A DNA stretch of 64,000 bases. Origin: Cylindrotheca closterium. Its lineage: Eukaryota > Bacillariophyta > Bacillariophyceae > Bacillariales > Bacillariaceae. Below the pieces are notes generated by a model. The model was not told where the DNA came from, did no database searches, and worked only from the letters and a program-made list of their open reading frames with translations. A program made the position numbers and the translations under genes. Shown here in pieces: positions 32,606 to 42,756 of the stretch. The stretch covers positions 1 through 64,000 of the forward strand of contig CAKOGP040000025.1 in assembly GCA_933822405.4 (NCBI GenBank), written 5' to 3'. Position 1 is the stretch's first letter; each line of letters begins with the position of its first letter.

Positions 32606-34379
32606 GTGGGCAATTTGAATTTGCAAATGTAAGGTCTTTCGTAAATCTGGGGCAGCTGTTCTTGTTCTTGTTGACGTAAGCAAAGATTCTTCAGATCAGT
32701 GACATACTGTAGTGTAGGAGTCGTCTGGTCATCCATCGAATTTGACCAATTTTACAATTTTTACTATTCAAAAAAATATGTATGAATACAAAATTTGAAC
32801 TTTTACGCTACCATAAAAACAGTACTATCATGATTGTAACTACAGTACCACTGTTGAATGCATATATGAAGCAACAAGTGTCAACATGCGAATCTTTTCT
32901 ACCTTATCGTCATTGCACAAAGAAGTACTACTAGGTAGTAGAGGTGGTGCTGACTGGCTGGCTGGTGGTGGCGGTAGATCTCCTCCTCCTGGGGCAGGGC
33001 AGTTCAGTCTGTCGTCCAGCATGTCATTTGTTGTGAGGTGGGATGAGGTCGACTTTCTAAAACCATAGGTACAAACGAATACAAGGACGTTGGAAACAAA
33101 GAAGCCAGCAGTACCAGCGCAAGAAGACAGGAGAAGCAAGGCAGCTACAACTGCTACTACTACGACAGTACTACCACTATCATACGACTACTACTAGTAG
33201 CAGCAGCAGCAAGAGTAGTAAGCTTAAATCGCATGCTGTGCAAGAAGGAGGGAAAAAGTTGTTCTTCTCCATCACCTTGAGATTTACAACTCTCTTATAC
33301 AAGTACTCAAATTACTGTACTGAACTGTACTGTAGTTGCCTCCTTCAGCATAGTATTTTATATACCACCGTTCGATGGACAGACAAGTAAAAATAAATTA
33401 TGATATTTTAAAATACCGTACCAGGTACCGGTACCGCAGGTACCGGTACCACTTCACGAACCGTAATAACATTTTTTAAATTAAAATTCAACACAGCAGT
33501 AATGTAACAGTACTGTAGTGACCAGCTGAAAGGTATATCGTCTGATATACGGTAACATCTGTACGTCCCATCACCATATAAACATAGCTTATCGTGGATA
33601 GAAGCACAGGATATCGTTTGATGCTTCATGGCACAATTTGTAATATCATGGCATAGTTCACTCCAAGAACACATCAAGGACACGCAAAGAGAGAAAAGAG
33701 GGAATGCCCCAGCCAGCTGGGGGGCATGCATTCTCTGGAGGAAACACTATGTGTCAGCTACTGTGAATCGTGGTGATTGGACCATGGGGCATATCTTCGA
33801 CGCCCAGCACTAGTAGTACTGTAGGCTAGCTAGTACTCTAGTAGTAGTACTTCAAGAAGAAGTGTTACCTTCCCAAAAGAGGTGATCAGTCTTGCAAGGA
33901 CCTACATCGTGCATCATCTAACCCTTGCCCCGACAATGAGACGAAATTGAAAATACTCCAACCATTTTGGTCAAGGAGGAGATGAAGTAACAATTCCCTG
34001 TCATATCTTGGGGGGAAGACCTAAAAAAGTTTAGTAGAAATGATTGTTATATTTTTCTATACTTCGTTGTTTGGTTGTGAGGTACTAGTGCATGTGCCCT
34101 TCTCAATTAATTGACACGTAGTATTCCAATAGATACCAAGATGGCTGCCGACCCAATACTCAGGAGAGAATATGTCTGGTTGATTCTAAGGGAAGAAGTG
34201 CCAAGAAAAAAAACATAAAAAAAAACGATTCACAGTCAACTAATATCTTATATTATACTGGGGTGTTATATTATACTATGGAGGCCTTCGGCTATGAAGT
34301 CATGCATTCTAGGAGCGAAACTTGAACAACGGTATCGCCACTCCACCACATCCCTGCTTTTCGTCGTGACAGAAGCCGC

Positions 34380-35060
34380 CACTAGTGTTCTGGGCTCAAT
34401 CCAATTTTGGATTTAAACCAGAAGTTTTTTGTATCTCTGCTGGACCCAATGGTTCGCTGCAAAAGGCAAGATTGCAAACAGACTGTCATCGGTTTGACAA
34501 CGATATCGGCCATCTGGCAGTGATCTTCTCAGCAGAGAACACAGACATCCAAGCAAAACAACGACCGGTATCAAATCAAAGCATCGATAGCCTCATGGAC
34601 CAGCCATCACAGAACAGTGTTGATTGCTGAGTCAGGGGATGAAGAAGTGTTGTCGATACTGGAGATGAAGAAGGAATGCAATACAGCATGTTCTTCACAA
34701 AAGAGAGCCAAAATAATGCTCCTGGCGGTCCTTTGTCTTCATCATGGCCATGATGATATCAACAAGAACTCAACAGACGCCAACACAAAGAGGATCAAGT
34801 AGCAAGTTATCATGTCCCCAATAATGTGGTGGAAATCAAAGCCCTTTTCCGTCCACGGCTGATTGATATGTTTGGCAACAAAACAAGAGGATTCCAACCT
34901 TGCATAACGCCAGCAAAAGTGGGCAAAAGTGGGCAAATGTGCATGTGCTGGATGCGAAGCCGAGTCTTGTGCAAAAGAAGGACCTGGAGCGCACCGTTGC
35001 AAGTTTTGTTGCAAGTTTTGTGGTATCCCCGTCCATGCAGCGTGTTCCGTTGATAGATGA
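34380..35060 (+). pseudogene. Possible decayed element with a cysteine-rich module
   Basis: Open frames shift several times. The most notable piece is a plus-strand frame at about 34920-35055 reading KVGKCACAGCEAESCAKE, then HRCKFCCKFC and GIPVHAACSVDR before a TGA. This resembles a zinc-binding knuckle of the type found in some transposases; a 12-nt unit (TGCAAGTTTTGT) is duplicated in it. The family is not identified. Confidence 0.3.
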
Positions 35061-35732
35061 TGGGTTGACAAAAGCGATGCCACCAACCCTTGCCTGGTAC
35101 AGGTTTTGCAGTGAGCCATTATTGAGAAAATCTACAGCGAGGCCAGAGGTATTACATTTACATAAAAATATCTTGGTTTCTCGTGTCTCGTTTCGTTTTA
35201 TTTGTTCGTTCCATCGATATTGATGTTTGATGTTTTCGTACATATTTTTGAATATATTCAATATATACCGTGCGGATCTGAAACCAGACCAGTATTCTGG
35301 TCTACGTTCAAATTAGTACGATTTCTACGTAACAAAATAAGTCCCAACTTGAATTTTATTCGTAATCCGGAGTGCCGATATACTTTTCTGCAATACCATG
35401 TGGGAACTAAAATTTCACTAGCTAGTAATCGTATGGTAGATGATTTCCAGGTACACGTACGTGTACCGGTATTGCGGAAAAGTATGATTTTGATATACGG
35501 GGGATGGCTCAAAAGTAGGTTTTTATGGGGGACGGACAAACAAGTACTTACTAAGTCTAAAACAGATGAAAACGGAACTTCAGAATCTACCATTTCGAGT
35601 TCTCAAAATCCCCCAAAGTGACTGTTGATATACAAGGAACCAAGTCAGATTCCTGTGAGTAGGATTCCGCTGTTCGTACTGGAAATCCCGTACTATTACT
35701 TGTACGTACCTTTTACCACGAAAATCTGTAGG

Positions 35733-35778
35733 GCCAAAAGTATGATGACTAAAATCTGTAGGGCCGGAAGTATGATCG
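35733..35778. repeat. Tandem copies of an AAATCTGTAGGGCC unit
   Basis: The unit AAATCTGTAGGGCCaaaagtatgat occurs twice in tandem, the second with GGAAG. A diverged third copy (TCTGTTGGGCCTAAAGTATG) lies near 37640. A second motif, GGGGATGGCTCAAAAGT, at about 35502 recurs inverted near 37865. Confidence 0.55.
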
Positions 35779-36083
35779 ATTTCCAAGTCTCATAAACGCT
35801 ACAGCACTTCGAAGTCAGCAGAATATTTTGTGCTGAGTCGCAGCTCTAGATATTTGGAATGGATACACGCAGGGCACAGACAGAATGCAGGCTGATGGAC
35901 CGATTCAACGTTGAGTTCGAGTGGTAGTGATGCAAATGCTGTTACTGTACCTGTCAGAATGAAATTTCGCAGATGTTTCGTTGGGAAGTTATAGTCCATA
36001 TACAGTTCCCCACTATCAACAATCAGCCTCTTGGAATATATGTTGTTGATCTGAGACGCTTGGTGTTGCTAGCTTTTTTCACG

Positions 36084-36377
36084 ATGGCCTCTCATGAAGA
36101 TGACAAAGACGAGATGTCTGGACCCACCTGCAAAAGAATCCAAGACTGGCACGAACAGCGAAAAGAGGAGCACCATGCGAGAGAGTTTGCATTTCAGCAT
36201 TGCGTTGCAGGCTTGACACTGTTTGCATCTTTTCCAGATCCAAAGCCACTTCCCTTGAAGGCGTTTATGATGGAATATTTGGGGACAGCACCACAAATGA
36301 GTAGCCTGAGCTTTACCTTTGCTTTGGAGATGCTCCATAAGGATTTCAAGAAGTACATGTATCCGCACGGCCATTAA
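36084..36377 (+). CDS. Small hypothetical protein (97 residues)
   Basis: An open frame from the ATG at 36084 to TAA, with hydrophilic, mixed composition (MASHEDDKDEMSGPTCKRIQ at the start; MLHKDFKKYMYPHGH at the end). An upstream in-frame ATG at 35973 would add 37 residues. No motif or family is recognised, and it sits in a repeat-rich region, so it may be spurious. Confidence 0.3.
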   Translation: MASHEDDKDEMSGPTCKRIQDWHEQRKEEHHAREFAFQHCVAGLTLFASFPDPKPLPLKAFMMEYLGTAPQMSSLSFTFALEMLHKDFKKYMYPHGH

Positions 36378-36620
36378 GTCTGCAAAGACACCGAGCTGTA
36401 TATATTTCTGACTTCAGTCACGACGAACTATAGTTTTGACTAATAGATCTAGTATTTTAATTATTTTTCTTTTGAATACATATTCAGCACTAGAATTTGG
36501 CAAGAAGAACTAGCGATAATATAGCAGAAAGCCAATCTAGTACAAGCCATCCCAGTCTTCTTCGTCGATTGTGATAGCAATTATCAAGATAGCTACACCT
36601 TGGAAAAATTCATTCTGTGA
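36378..36620. other. Non-coding stretch
   Basis: AT-rich sequence with no gene seen. Confidence 0.3.
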
Positions 36621-36629
36621 GACAACACC

Positions 36630-36960
36630 GCTTCAAACACACGTTTCAAACATCGTATTCCCCGCTTCAAACATGGTATTCCACGCTTCAAACATGACAG
36701 TCTCACGTTTCAAACATGGTATTCCCCGCTTGAAACATGGTATTCCCCGCTTGAAACATGGTATTCCCCGCTTGAAACATGACAATCTCACGTTTCAAAC
36801 ATGGTATTCCCCGCTTGAAACATGGTATTCCCCGCTTGAAACATGGTATTCCCCGCTTGAAACATGACAGTCTCACGTTTCAAACATGGTATTCCCCGCT
36901 TGAAACATGGTATTCCCCGCTTGAAACATGGTATTCCCCGCTTGAAACAGGATAATCCCG
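36630..36960. repeat. 21-bp satellite-like array with an 85-bp higher-order unit
   Basis: The basic unit is CATGGTATTCCCCGCTTGAAA (21 bp). Three such units plus one 22-bp variant (CATGACARTCTCACGTTTCA+AA) form an 85-bp higher-order repeat. Its starts at 36693, 36778 and 36863 are exactly 85 bp apart. More diverged units flank both sides to about 37025. The array contains many TTTCAA...TTGAAA inverted pairs. Reading frames through it are by-products of the 21-bp period. Confidence 0.95.
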
Positions 36961-38341
36961 TCAAACATGACACTCCTTTTTTTCAAACATGATATTCCCT
37001 TTTTTCAAAAACATGATATTCCCGTTTATCTCCCTGATATCAAATAAGACATCCTCCAAGACGAAAACATCGACAACAACATCAAGCGTCTCAAATCAAC
37101 AAAATCAACAAAAATCAACAAAAACCAAAATACACTAAACTAGAGCTCTATTTAATAACGAATACTTATCTGTTCTAGGAGTAGCTTCGCTTATAATCTT
37201 GGTCTGCATATCCTCACAACTGCTGGTGCAACTTCGTGGCGAAAAGATGAGCGATTGGCACCACTCCTCCTTTTGCTATGAATGAATCCAACGAGACGAT
37301 TTTTGTTGGCAGCGTTGAATAGAGGGCATTATGTTGATTCCTATGCAATTCATGTGGCATCCCAAGGCTGATTGTTGACAGTAGGGAACTGCATTTCCCT
37401 TGAAACGCATGGTGATTCTTCCAGAACCGCTTTACTCTGTAGATCATTTGCACGGTCGGAGAAGGAATATGCTGCTCTGCTTCACCAATAATGAAAATAT
37501 GGTAGTATCACGCTAAGGGAGAAGGAAAAGCAGCGGCTCCGTCAGCAATCTATAATCCGCTTGAACATCAACCGTCTAAACATCATTTTGTTCTTGGTGT
37601 TTTCCAAAAAAAGTACGATTTTTCGGAGAAATGACTGAAGTCTGTTGGGCCTAAAGTATGATGGGTACGTAAATACCGTATCGTACTGGGTACGTCTGTT
37701 TCGGACCGTAAACGGAATCTTCCACTGACGAACCTAGAAAGGAAACTAGGGGAGGGAGGATCGTAAAAAATAATCTCGGATATACTTCCTCCCGTTTTTT
37801 GTAAGCTGGAGAATTCCTTTCTTATTTGGACGTCCTTGTTCGTCCGTCCCCCAAACAAATCCACTTTTGAGCCATCCCCACGTTTCGTGCGGAAATGCGC
37901 GGTAATGATATATCCTTCAGTAAGTTTGTAGTGTACGCGATTTGGCAGTTATGGGAGTGAGAGACAGCCAGCAGCATTGTCAAAATCATCCAAAGGCTAA
38001 ATGAAAATAATTTTCGAGTTACCGAAAATCAAAATTGTGTCCGTTTCACGAATGATCAAGGATTGAAGTGCTGGATCTGGCTGGTGCTACTGTACATCAG
38101 GATCCATTCAACGTCATACAACCCGTCATCTGTTGTGTAGTATACATCCCGTCATCTGTTGTGTAGTATAGTGGTAGTACCGGGTAGCGATTTCGGCACC
38201 AAAAGACGGAGTCCGGCTGTCAAGTCCGCGTCTGGTTCAACATTGGTCGGTTGTTTGCTCATTTGATTGTGGCCGAGTATTAACATCCTTTCCTATTTTC
38301 TGGACCACCTAGGCCTAGCTTTTTCTGCAATTGTCTGCACA
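36961..38341. other. Gene-poor stretch right of the array
   Basis: Diverged array units continue to about 37025, then AATCAACAAAAATCAACAAAAA-type sequence. A minus-strand frame at 37214-37453 and another at 37583-37864 have no recognised family. A 26-bp unit (CCCGTCATCTGTTGTGTAGT+ATACAT) is tandemly doubled at 38122-38172, ~170 bp upstream of the next gene. Confidence 0.4.
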
Positions 38342-39582
38342 ATGATTAGGTCGGTTAGAAAGAAGAAGTTTTCAAGGCTACGCCGCTTGATTTCGTGCAC
38401 AGTAAGTTCTTCGAGCTGGTTTCCCATGTTTCATGGTTACAAGAGAAGGCACCACTCAACCAAACGATCTCATTTGTGTTGTGTTGCTTGCAGAAAGATC
38501 GGAAGAAAAATGGAACCGATAACTGTGGGGAGACGGATTCGTCTTACGAGAATGAGAACAAAGCTCAGAACACTGCGGTGAAAGGAACACCTTCAACACC
38601 TGCAAAAGCATTGAGGGGCTCCCCGCCGTCGACACCGTCAACAATTCCTGAAACATCAACGCCGCAAAAGAATGAGAGATCAAAAGATAGTGCCTTTGTT
38701 GTCACGTACAATAACGAGCACTCGGCATCCCATGAATCGATATATGAAAACGCGCCTGAGGCTCAGTCCAGTGTCGTATTTGTCCGGAGAGATAGTTTTA
38801 ACCAGCTACCCGGTGGTCCTGAAAACCCCAGCGGTATAGGACGAAGCCAAGAGATAGCAACTGCCTTGGAGATTGACCAACGTGAGCTAGTTATATCAAC
38901 GGAAGATGATATCGTTTCAGTGCCGCAAGAGGACTCAACCGAGCTCGACCATGTGAGTAGACAGCTCTTTCAAAAGTTGGAAAAATCTCAGAAGGATGTT
39001 TTGGCTTCCGTTGTTTATCAAAAATCAATAAATGAACCAGGAAGTAAAAAAGACCAAAAGCCTTTGACTAAAATCCCTGACCATCCGGCTCTTGGGAATC
39101 TTGAAAAGTACCGGTCGGGGCTTGCATCTGGTACTCTACGTCGAAGCAGTTGTGCAGAGGGAGATTTGCCTAAAAGTTTCATGGGAGAAAGTGATCGTAA
39201 TCTGGACAAGGGATCAGTTTCAGAAGGGTTCAAGTTGCTCTGGGACGAGACAACGAAGAATTTGGAATCGATGAACAAAGTATTTTCATCATGTGCACTT
39301 GATTGGAAGCAGGAGACGCAGGAAAGCTTTGGTGAATTTGCGTACAATGGGGAGGACGGGAGAAAGGCACCACTAAATGGGTCGTGGTTGGCATTTCCAG
39401 ACGAGCATGGGGAAGATATTAGTCTGTTGTCCTATCCAAAAGACATTGCGTCCATTTCCAGTCGATGGACGGAGTCACAACTAGATGGCACACCGGTCCT
39501 TAGAAAAGAAATTGCAACGATTGTTGAAGAAGACCAACCAATACAAGAGAATTCTAAATCCCGATACAATCGGTGGCTGTGA
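38342..39582 (+). CDS. Hypothetical protein, mostly disordered
   Basis: Two exons: 38342-38401 and 38494-39582, with a 92-nt GT-AG phase-0 intron (GTAAGT...TTGCAG), giving 382 residues. Exon 1 is very basic (MIRSVRKKKFSRLRRLISCT). The middle is rich in Ser, Pro, Thr, Glu and Asn (TPSTPAKALRGSPPSTPSTI), and the C-terminal third has some order (FKLLWDETTKNLESMNKVFS). I recognise no domain. The clean intron and long frame argue that it is real. No function can be proposed. Confidence 0.65.
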
Positions 39583-39846
39583 TAGACTGATTTTTTTAAG
39601 TTTGATGAACCAATAGGTAGAGATGTTCGGAAGCTGTTGTCTGGTTGCCTTCGATTTTATACTGGTTACCTTTCAATGAACGGCATTCAAATCAAATCGA
39701 CCGCCAATTTCAAATTCGCCGTTGATATGATAGGTCACAGTTGGCAATGAACGGTATCAAATTATATTGTAACCAAAATTCTTGTATGAGATCGGAGCAC
39801 TATCGCTTCAAAGGACGAACTCCTACAAGTGATTGTTGGAAATAGA
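39583..39846. other. Non-coding stretch left of the inverted repeat
   Basis: Nothing was recognised apart from AT-rich sequence. Confidence 0.3.
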
Positions 39847-40396
39847 GACATGCCATTGGATTCCTTTACTAGTACTTTGTCTCAATACAGAGAAACCTCT
39901 AGAAGTCGTCTTCTCAATATGAGTTCGATATTCATTTACCTGCAGCTCCATAATCTGAGCTCTCGGTATCATCTTCGCTATCTGTGCTGTTCTGTTTGCC
40001 AACTTCTGATATACACTCATGTTCCATGATCCTGGCCTCGTTCTTCTTGAATATCAGAAGGGCTTAATTAGAATTTCAATTCTCAAATTTATGTGCGGAA
40101 CTGCTTCGGAGTGAATCAATCAATCCTCGAATACTTTTCGGCGACTTTTTGCTCGACATGCTTTAAAAAAGTATGTGTCACCCACTTCCTTGCTCGTCCT
40201 TTCTACAGTAGAGACCCACCCAAATGGCAGAGCATGATGATTGATTGATGCATTCATTCCTGTACAGTACCTGGTACAGTATCGATCCAGAGGCCACACA
40301 CGCTGTTGTGCAAAACGTGAAATGCGAAAGACATGGCACTTGCCAAAGGCGAAGAGTGGCAGATTTCTGAAGCCTCAGCAAGTGAAGGGAAGAAAA

Positions 40397-40503
40397 AAAA
40401 GTATTGCTTCTCTTCGATTTTGCGTGTCATCCTTGCACAGGGACCATGCTAATCTTCTCTGTATTTTTAAGCGTTTGTTTGATGTTCTGGCCGAAACCAG
40501 AAC
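40397..40503 (-). ncRNA. U6 spliceosomal snRNA, copy A
   Basis: It contains the invariant ACAGAGA box, AGAUUAGCAUGG, the CCCUGUGCAAGGAUGACACGC region that pairs with U4 and forms the internal stem-loop, and a terminal T-run at 40400-40393. The 5' end forms the hairpin GTTCTGG-TTTCGG-CCAGAAC, cap-proximal as in other U6 RNAs. A TATATATA box lies at 40533-40526, ~24-30 nt upstream, as expected of an RNA polymerase III U6 promoter. Confidence 0.95.
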
Positions 40504-40525
40504 ACATTCGGGAGCGAAAGCACGC

Positions 40526-40533
40526 TATATATA
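40526..40533 (-). promoter_or_regulatory. TATA box of U6 copy A
   Basis: TATATATA, 23-30 nt before the inferred U6 +1 at 40503. An identical element sits at the same distance in copy B. Confidence 0.8.
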
Positions 40534-40625
40534 CACCCTCTCCAATTGTTTCTCACGAGAGAGGAAAGGATTAATAGATGTATTTTTTATTAGTAAGGGG
40601 CAAATGACATCAGACGAACTCTGAT

Positions 40626-40658
40626 AGCGTATTTGATGTTTCAGGCCAAAGCCAGAAC
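40626..40658 (-). pseudogene. U6 5'-end-like fragment in arm A
   Basis: The minus strand reads GTTCTGGCTTTGGCCTGAAA then CATCAAATACGCT, which aligns with the first ~35 nt of the U6 gene next to it (GTTCTGGTTTCGGCCAGAAC then ATCAAACAAACGCT). The rest of U6 is missing. It lies ~150 bp upstream of the full gene in the same orientation. Confidence 0.6.
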
Positions 40659-40674
40659 GCTGTCACAGGGAGGT

Positions 40675-41082
40675 TGCTCCTTTATATTATTCACACTGTA
40701 TCCGTTTTATAAAACCCCTGGTACGACAAACCAGATTGTTCTATTGAACGCGTCATTTCACGCCAAACTGACGATCGAGCAAGACGTCAAAGGTTTCGTT
40801 GCTTTACTGATGGCATTCGACTTCACAACTAGAAGAGAACTAGAAGTAAGGAAGGCGTATCCAACTGGTAACTTTACGGTGTAACTAGTTTCACCAAACC
40901 AGGTGTACCTTTAGCGACGTTTAGCGTGATTCCAAATTTTCTATTCTGTTGAAAGCGCGCTATTCTGAATCGGTCGGAATTCAATTGGGGGGTGGTCACT
41001 GATGGTCCACATCTAATCCGTTACTCGTCATAACTATTACAGACGTTGAATCCTTGATCCATCCGTACCTGTCACAAAAATC
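40675..41082. other. Non-coding stretch inside the inverted repeat interval
   Basis: A short plus frame runs through to 40884 but changes partner at the arm boundary. It resembles no family. It is taken as the bL28m upstream region. Confidence 0.3.
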
Positions 41083-41574
41083 ATGCTAAGAAAGGCAACA
41101 TCGATTGGGTTATTCTCTTCACGAAACGTGACACATGCCGCTGGTTTGACTGTGCCGTCTTTCGGTTTTCGTCCTCAGGAATGGTCACAGGCATCCAGCA
41201 CTGGAGCAGTGCGTCATCGCAGCAATCGATCAAAACGAGGTCTCTACGATGGCAAAGACATTCGATCTGGAAACAACGTTTCTTTTAGTATGAAATCGAC
41301 AAAGCGAAAGTTCAAGCCAAATGTCTTTACCAAGAAAGTATATTCTGAGATTCTTGATGAAATGATCAAGTTTCATCTGACAACCTCCACACTCCGTTCG
41401 ATTGACAATGCTGGCGGGTTAGACAACTATCTATTGACAAGCAAACACGTTACTTCGGGAGAGGGTCTAGTGGCGAAGAAAAGAATCGTGTCTCGGCTAA
41501 AATTGAATGAGAAAATGGAGAAGTGGAAGCTAGAAGATTCTGACTCAGTTGAGTCTCAAGAACAGTCAATTTAA
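41083..41574 (+). CDS. Mitochondrial ribosomal protein bL28m
   Basis: This 163-residue intronless protein has a Ser/Arg-rich presequence (MLRKATSIGLFSSRNVTHAA). The bL28 core follows: RSKRGLYDGKDIRSGNNVSF, KRKFKPNVFTKKVYSEILDE, and LTTSTLRSIDNAGGLDNYLL, the last strongly typical of L28 (STRALRCIDKAGGLDNYLL). It sits in the large mitoribosomal subunit near the exit-site tRNA. The presequence is mitochondrial in style, with no phenylalanine at a plastid signal site, so a plastid role is unlikely. Confidence 0.87.
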   Translation: MLRKATSIGLFSSRNVTHAAGLTVPSFGFRPQEWSQASSTGAVRHRSNRSKRGLYDGKDIRSGNNVSFSMKSTKRKFKPNVFTKKVYSEILDEMIKFHLTTSTLRSIDNAGGLDNYLLTSKHVTSGEGLVAKKRIVSRLKLNEKMEKWKLEDSDSVESQEQSI

Positions 41575-42087
41575 GACACTTAAAATCTGTTTTCATTGCT
41601 TTTAAGCATAGTATGAAAGTGATCGGTGGTTTTGTTCCAAGTATCCATGCTATCAATTCTAGAATCAACCGAAAGCTTTGGAGAACACCTGTGAAGGAGC
41701 GAGCATGAGCGTACTTTTAAAAATATATATGTTGACCTTGTGCCATTCAACTCATTTGTTCTAAATATACAAGCAACGATACAAGGTATCGGTACTTCGA
41801 AAATAGAAAAGATTATGATTTTGACTTGGTGTTTCTTGCTGAGAAGATCAATAGCTATTAAGTAATCTTTGCAACACTTTCAACGGTCTAAGGAGAAACA
41901 ATCAGCATTACTTTGAGGATTTTTATTCGTAGTGGAAGCCATTCATCCCAGACTACAAGTTTGATTGAAAGAATAGTCCTTTCAGAAGTTCGCTCGTAGG
42001 TCGTTTTGAGGAGACTCAGCTATGCCAGATACGCTATCGGCCATTTTATACACAAAACAGTCTTTTCATGCGGCGGTTCGAGAGAAG
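41575..42087. other. Intergenic region, convergent 3' ends
   Basis: No gene was seen between the bL28m and OPA3-like stop codons (513 bp). Confidence 0.35.
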
Positions 42088-42636
42088 CTACCAAATTTTC
42101 CACCATGATCTCCCCCATTCCTTTGAGTTCGAGAGTGTCCTATCGGTCTGTTTTGGAGCTTCGCCCTCGTCAATTGGAACCAACGTCTTGGATTCTGGTT
42201 CAACATAATTCCCTCGAATCCCCAATATGGATTGAGAGTTCTTCTTGACGACGTCTTCGACTGCATTCAGTCTTTCGTCAAGAGCATTCAGCTTCGCTTG
42301 AAGCTTCTCGCTTTTTTTTCTCGCTGATTCGTTAGACCTCCTGTATTCCCAAACAACGAGGTTCCCGCTGACGAAAAAAATGAACGCCTCGCCAACAAAC
42401 TCGGCGCCATCCTGCAACGCCTTCTCCGGTTCAAGAGCACTGATCTTCTTAACTCTATATCCAGCACTCCAAATCTGCATCCTTGAGGTGACTGAGTGTG
42501 ATGTCTGCCCAATCCCTATCAACATGGCCTTAGTTGTGTTGTTCTTAGAGAATTGAGTCTTGATTCGTTTTGACAGTGGCTTTGCCAGAGTCTTGACAAG
42601 AAGACTTGCTAATTTTGTTAACGGAAGAGCTGACAT
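42088..42636 (-). CDS. OPA3-like mitochondrial protein
   Basis: This 182-residue intronless protein begins MSALPLTKLASLLVKTLAKPLSKRIK, the OPA3 N-terminal block. FVGEAFIFFVSGNLVVWEYRRS follows near residues 80-100, the conserved hydrophobic segment, and then a coiled-coil stretch (KKSEKLQAKLNALDERLNAV). OPA3 is a mitochondrial membrane protein linked to morphology and lipid metabolism in animals; its biochemical role is unsettled. Length is normal for the family. Confidence 0.88.
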   Translation of the reverse strand: MSALPLTKLASLLVKTLAKPLSKRIKTQFSKNNTTKAMLIGIGQTSHSVTSRMQIWSAGYRVKKISALEPEKALQDGAEFVGEAFIFFVSGNLVVWEYRRSNESARKKSEKLQAKLNALDERLNAVEDVVKKNSQSILGIRGNYVEPESKTLVPIDEGEAPKQTDRTLSNSKEWGRSWWKIW

Positions 42637-42756
42637 CAGGACCAGTGATTACTAACACTATGGCGCCAGCTCCTTCGCGATGTTGGCAATCGAAGGCAAA
42701 CACGAGATATGGAAATGAGAAGGAAAAAAGAGCTAAATGAGTACAATTCACTCTTT

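Larger units (their letters stand above)
32606..36083. other. Gene-poor, repeat-rich region
   Basis: No confident gene lies in these 3.5 kb. There are (CTA)n/(GTA)n-like runs at 33150-33210 and 33810-33850, a dense GTAC/GGTACC cluster at 33415-33450, and A-rich tracts near 34205. A candidate decayed coding region at 34380-35100 is listed separately. A minus-strand frame at 32840-33139 has a Pro-rich middle but no family resemblance. Confidence 0.4.
39847..40674 (+). repeat. Inverted repeat arm A (828 bp) carrying a U6 gene
   Basis: Nearly identical to the reverse complement of 48613-49443. The ends are sharp: GACATGCCATTGG on the left and CACAGGGAGGT on the right. Differences seen are one 3-nt gap (GATTAATAG/ATG) and scattered substitutions near the left end. 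Besides U6 it contains, on the minus strand, a 31-codon open frame beginning MEHECISEVGKQ that is also present in arm B. A 127-codon plus-strand frame over U6 is just the antisense of the RNA gene. Confidence 0.95.

Noticed and set aside
32840..33139. Minus-strand 99-codon frame with a Pro-rich middle
   Set aside because: No family resemblance, repeat-rich surroundings and no sensible promoter or splice context.
36571..36867. Open frame with a repeated HGIPRLK heptad
   Set aside because: The frame is produced by the 21-bp period of the satellite array, and the 22-bp variant units shift it.
36630..36960. CRISPR-like array
   Set aside because: Units are contiguous tandem copies without unique spacers, and the genome is eukaryotic.
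37214..37453. Minus-strand 79-codon frame in the gene-poor region
   Set aside because: A transposase remnant was considered, but no catalytic motif or matching flank could be found.
40241..40624. 127-codon plus-strand frame repeated at 48663-49049 (minus)
   Set aside because: It is antisense to the U6 gene and its promoter. The frame is repeated only because the whole arm is duplicated.
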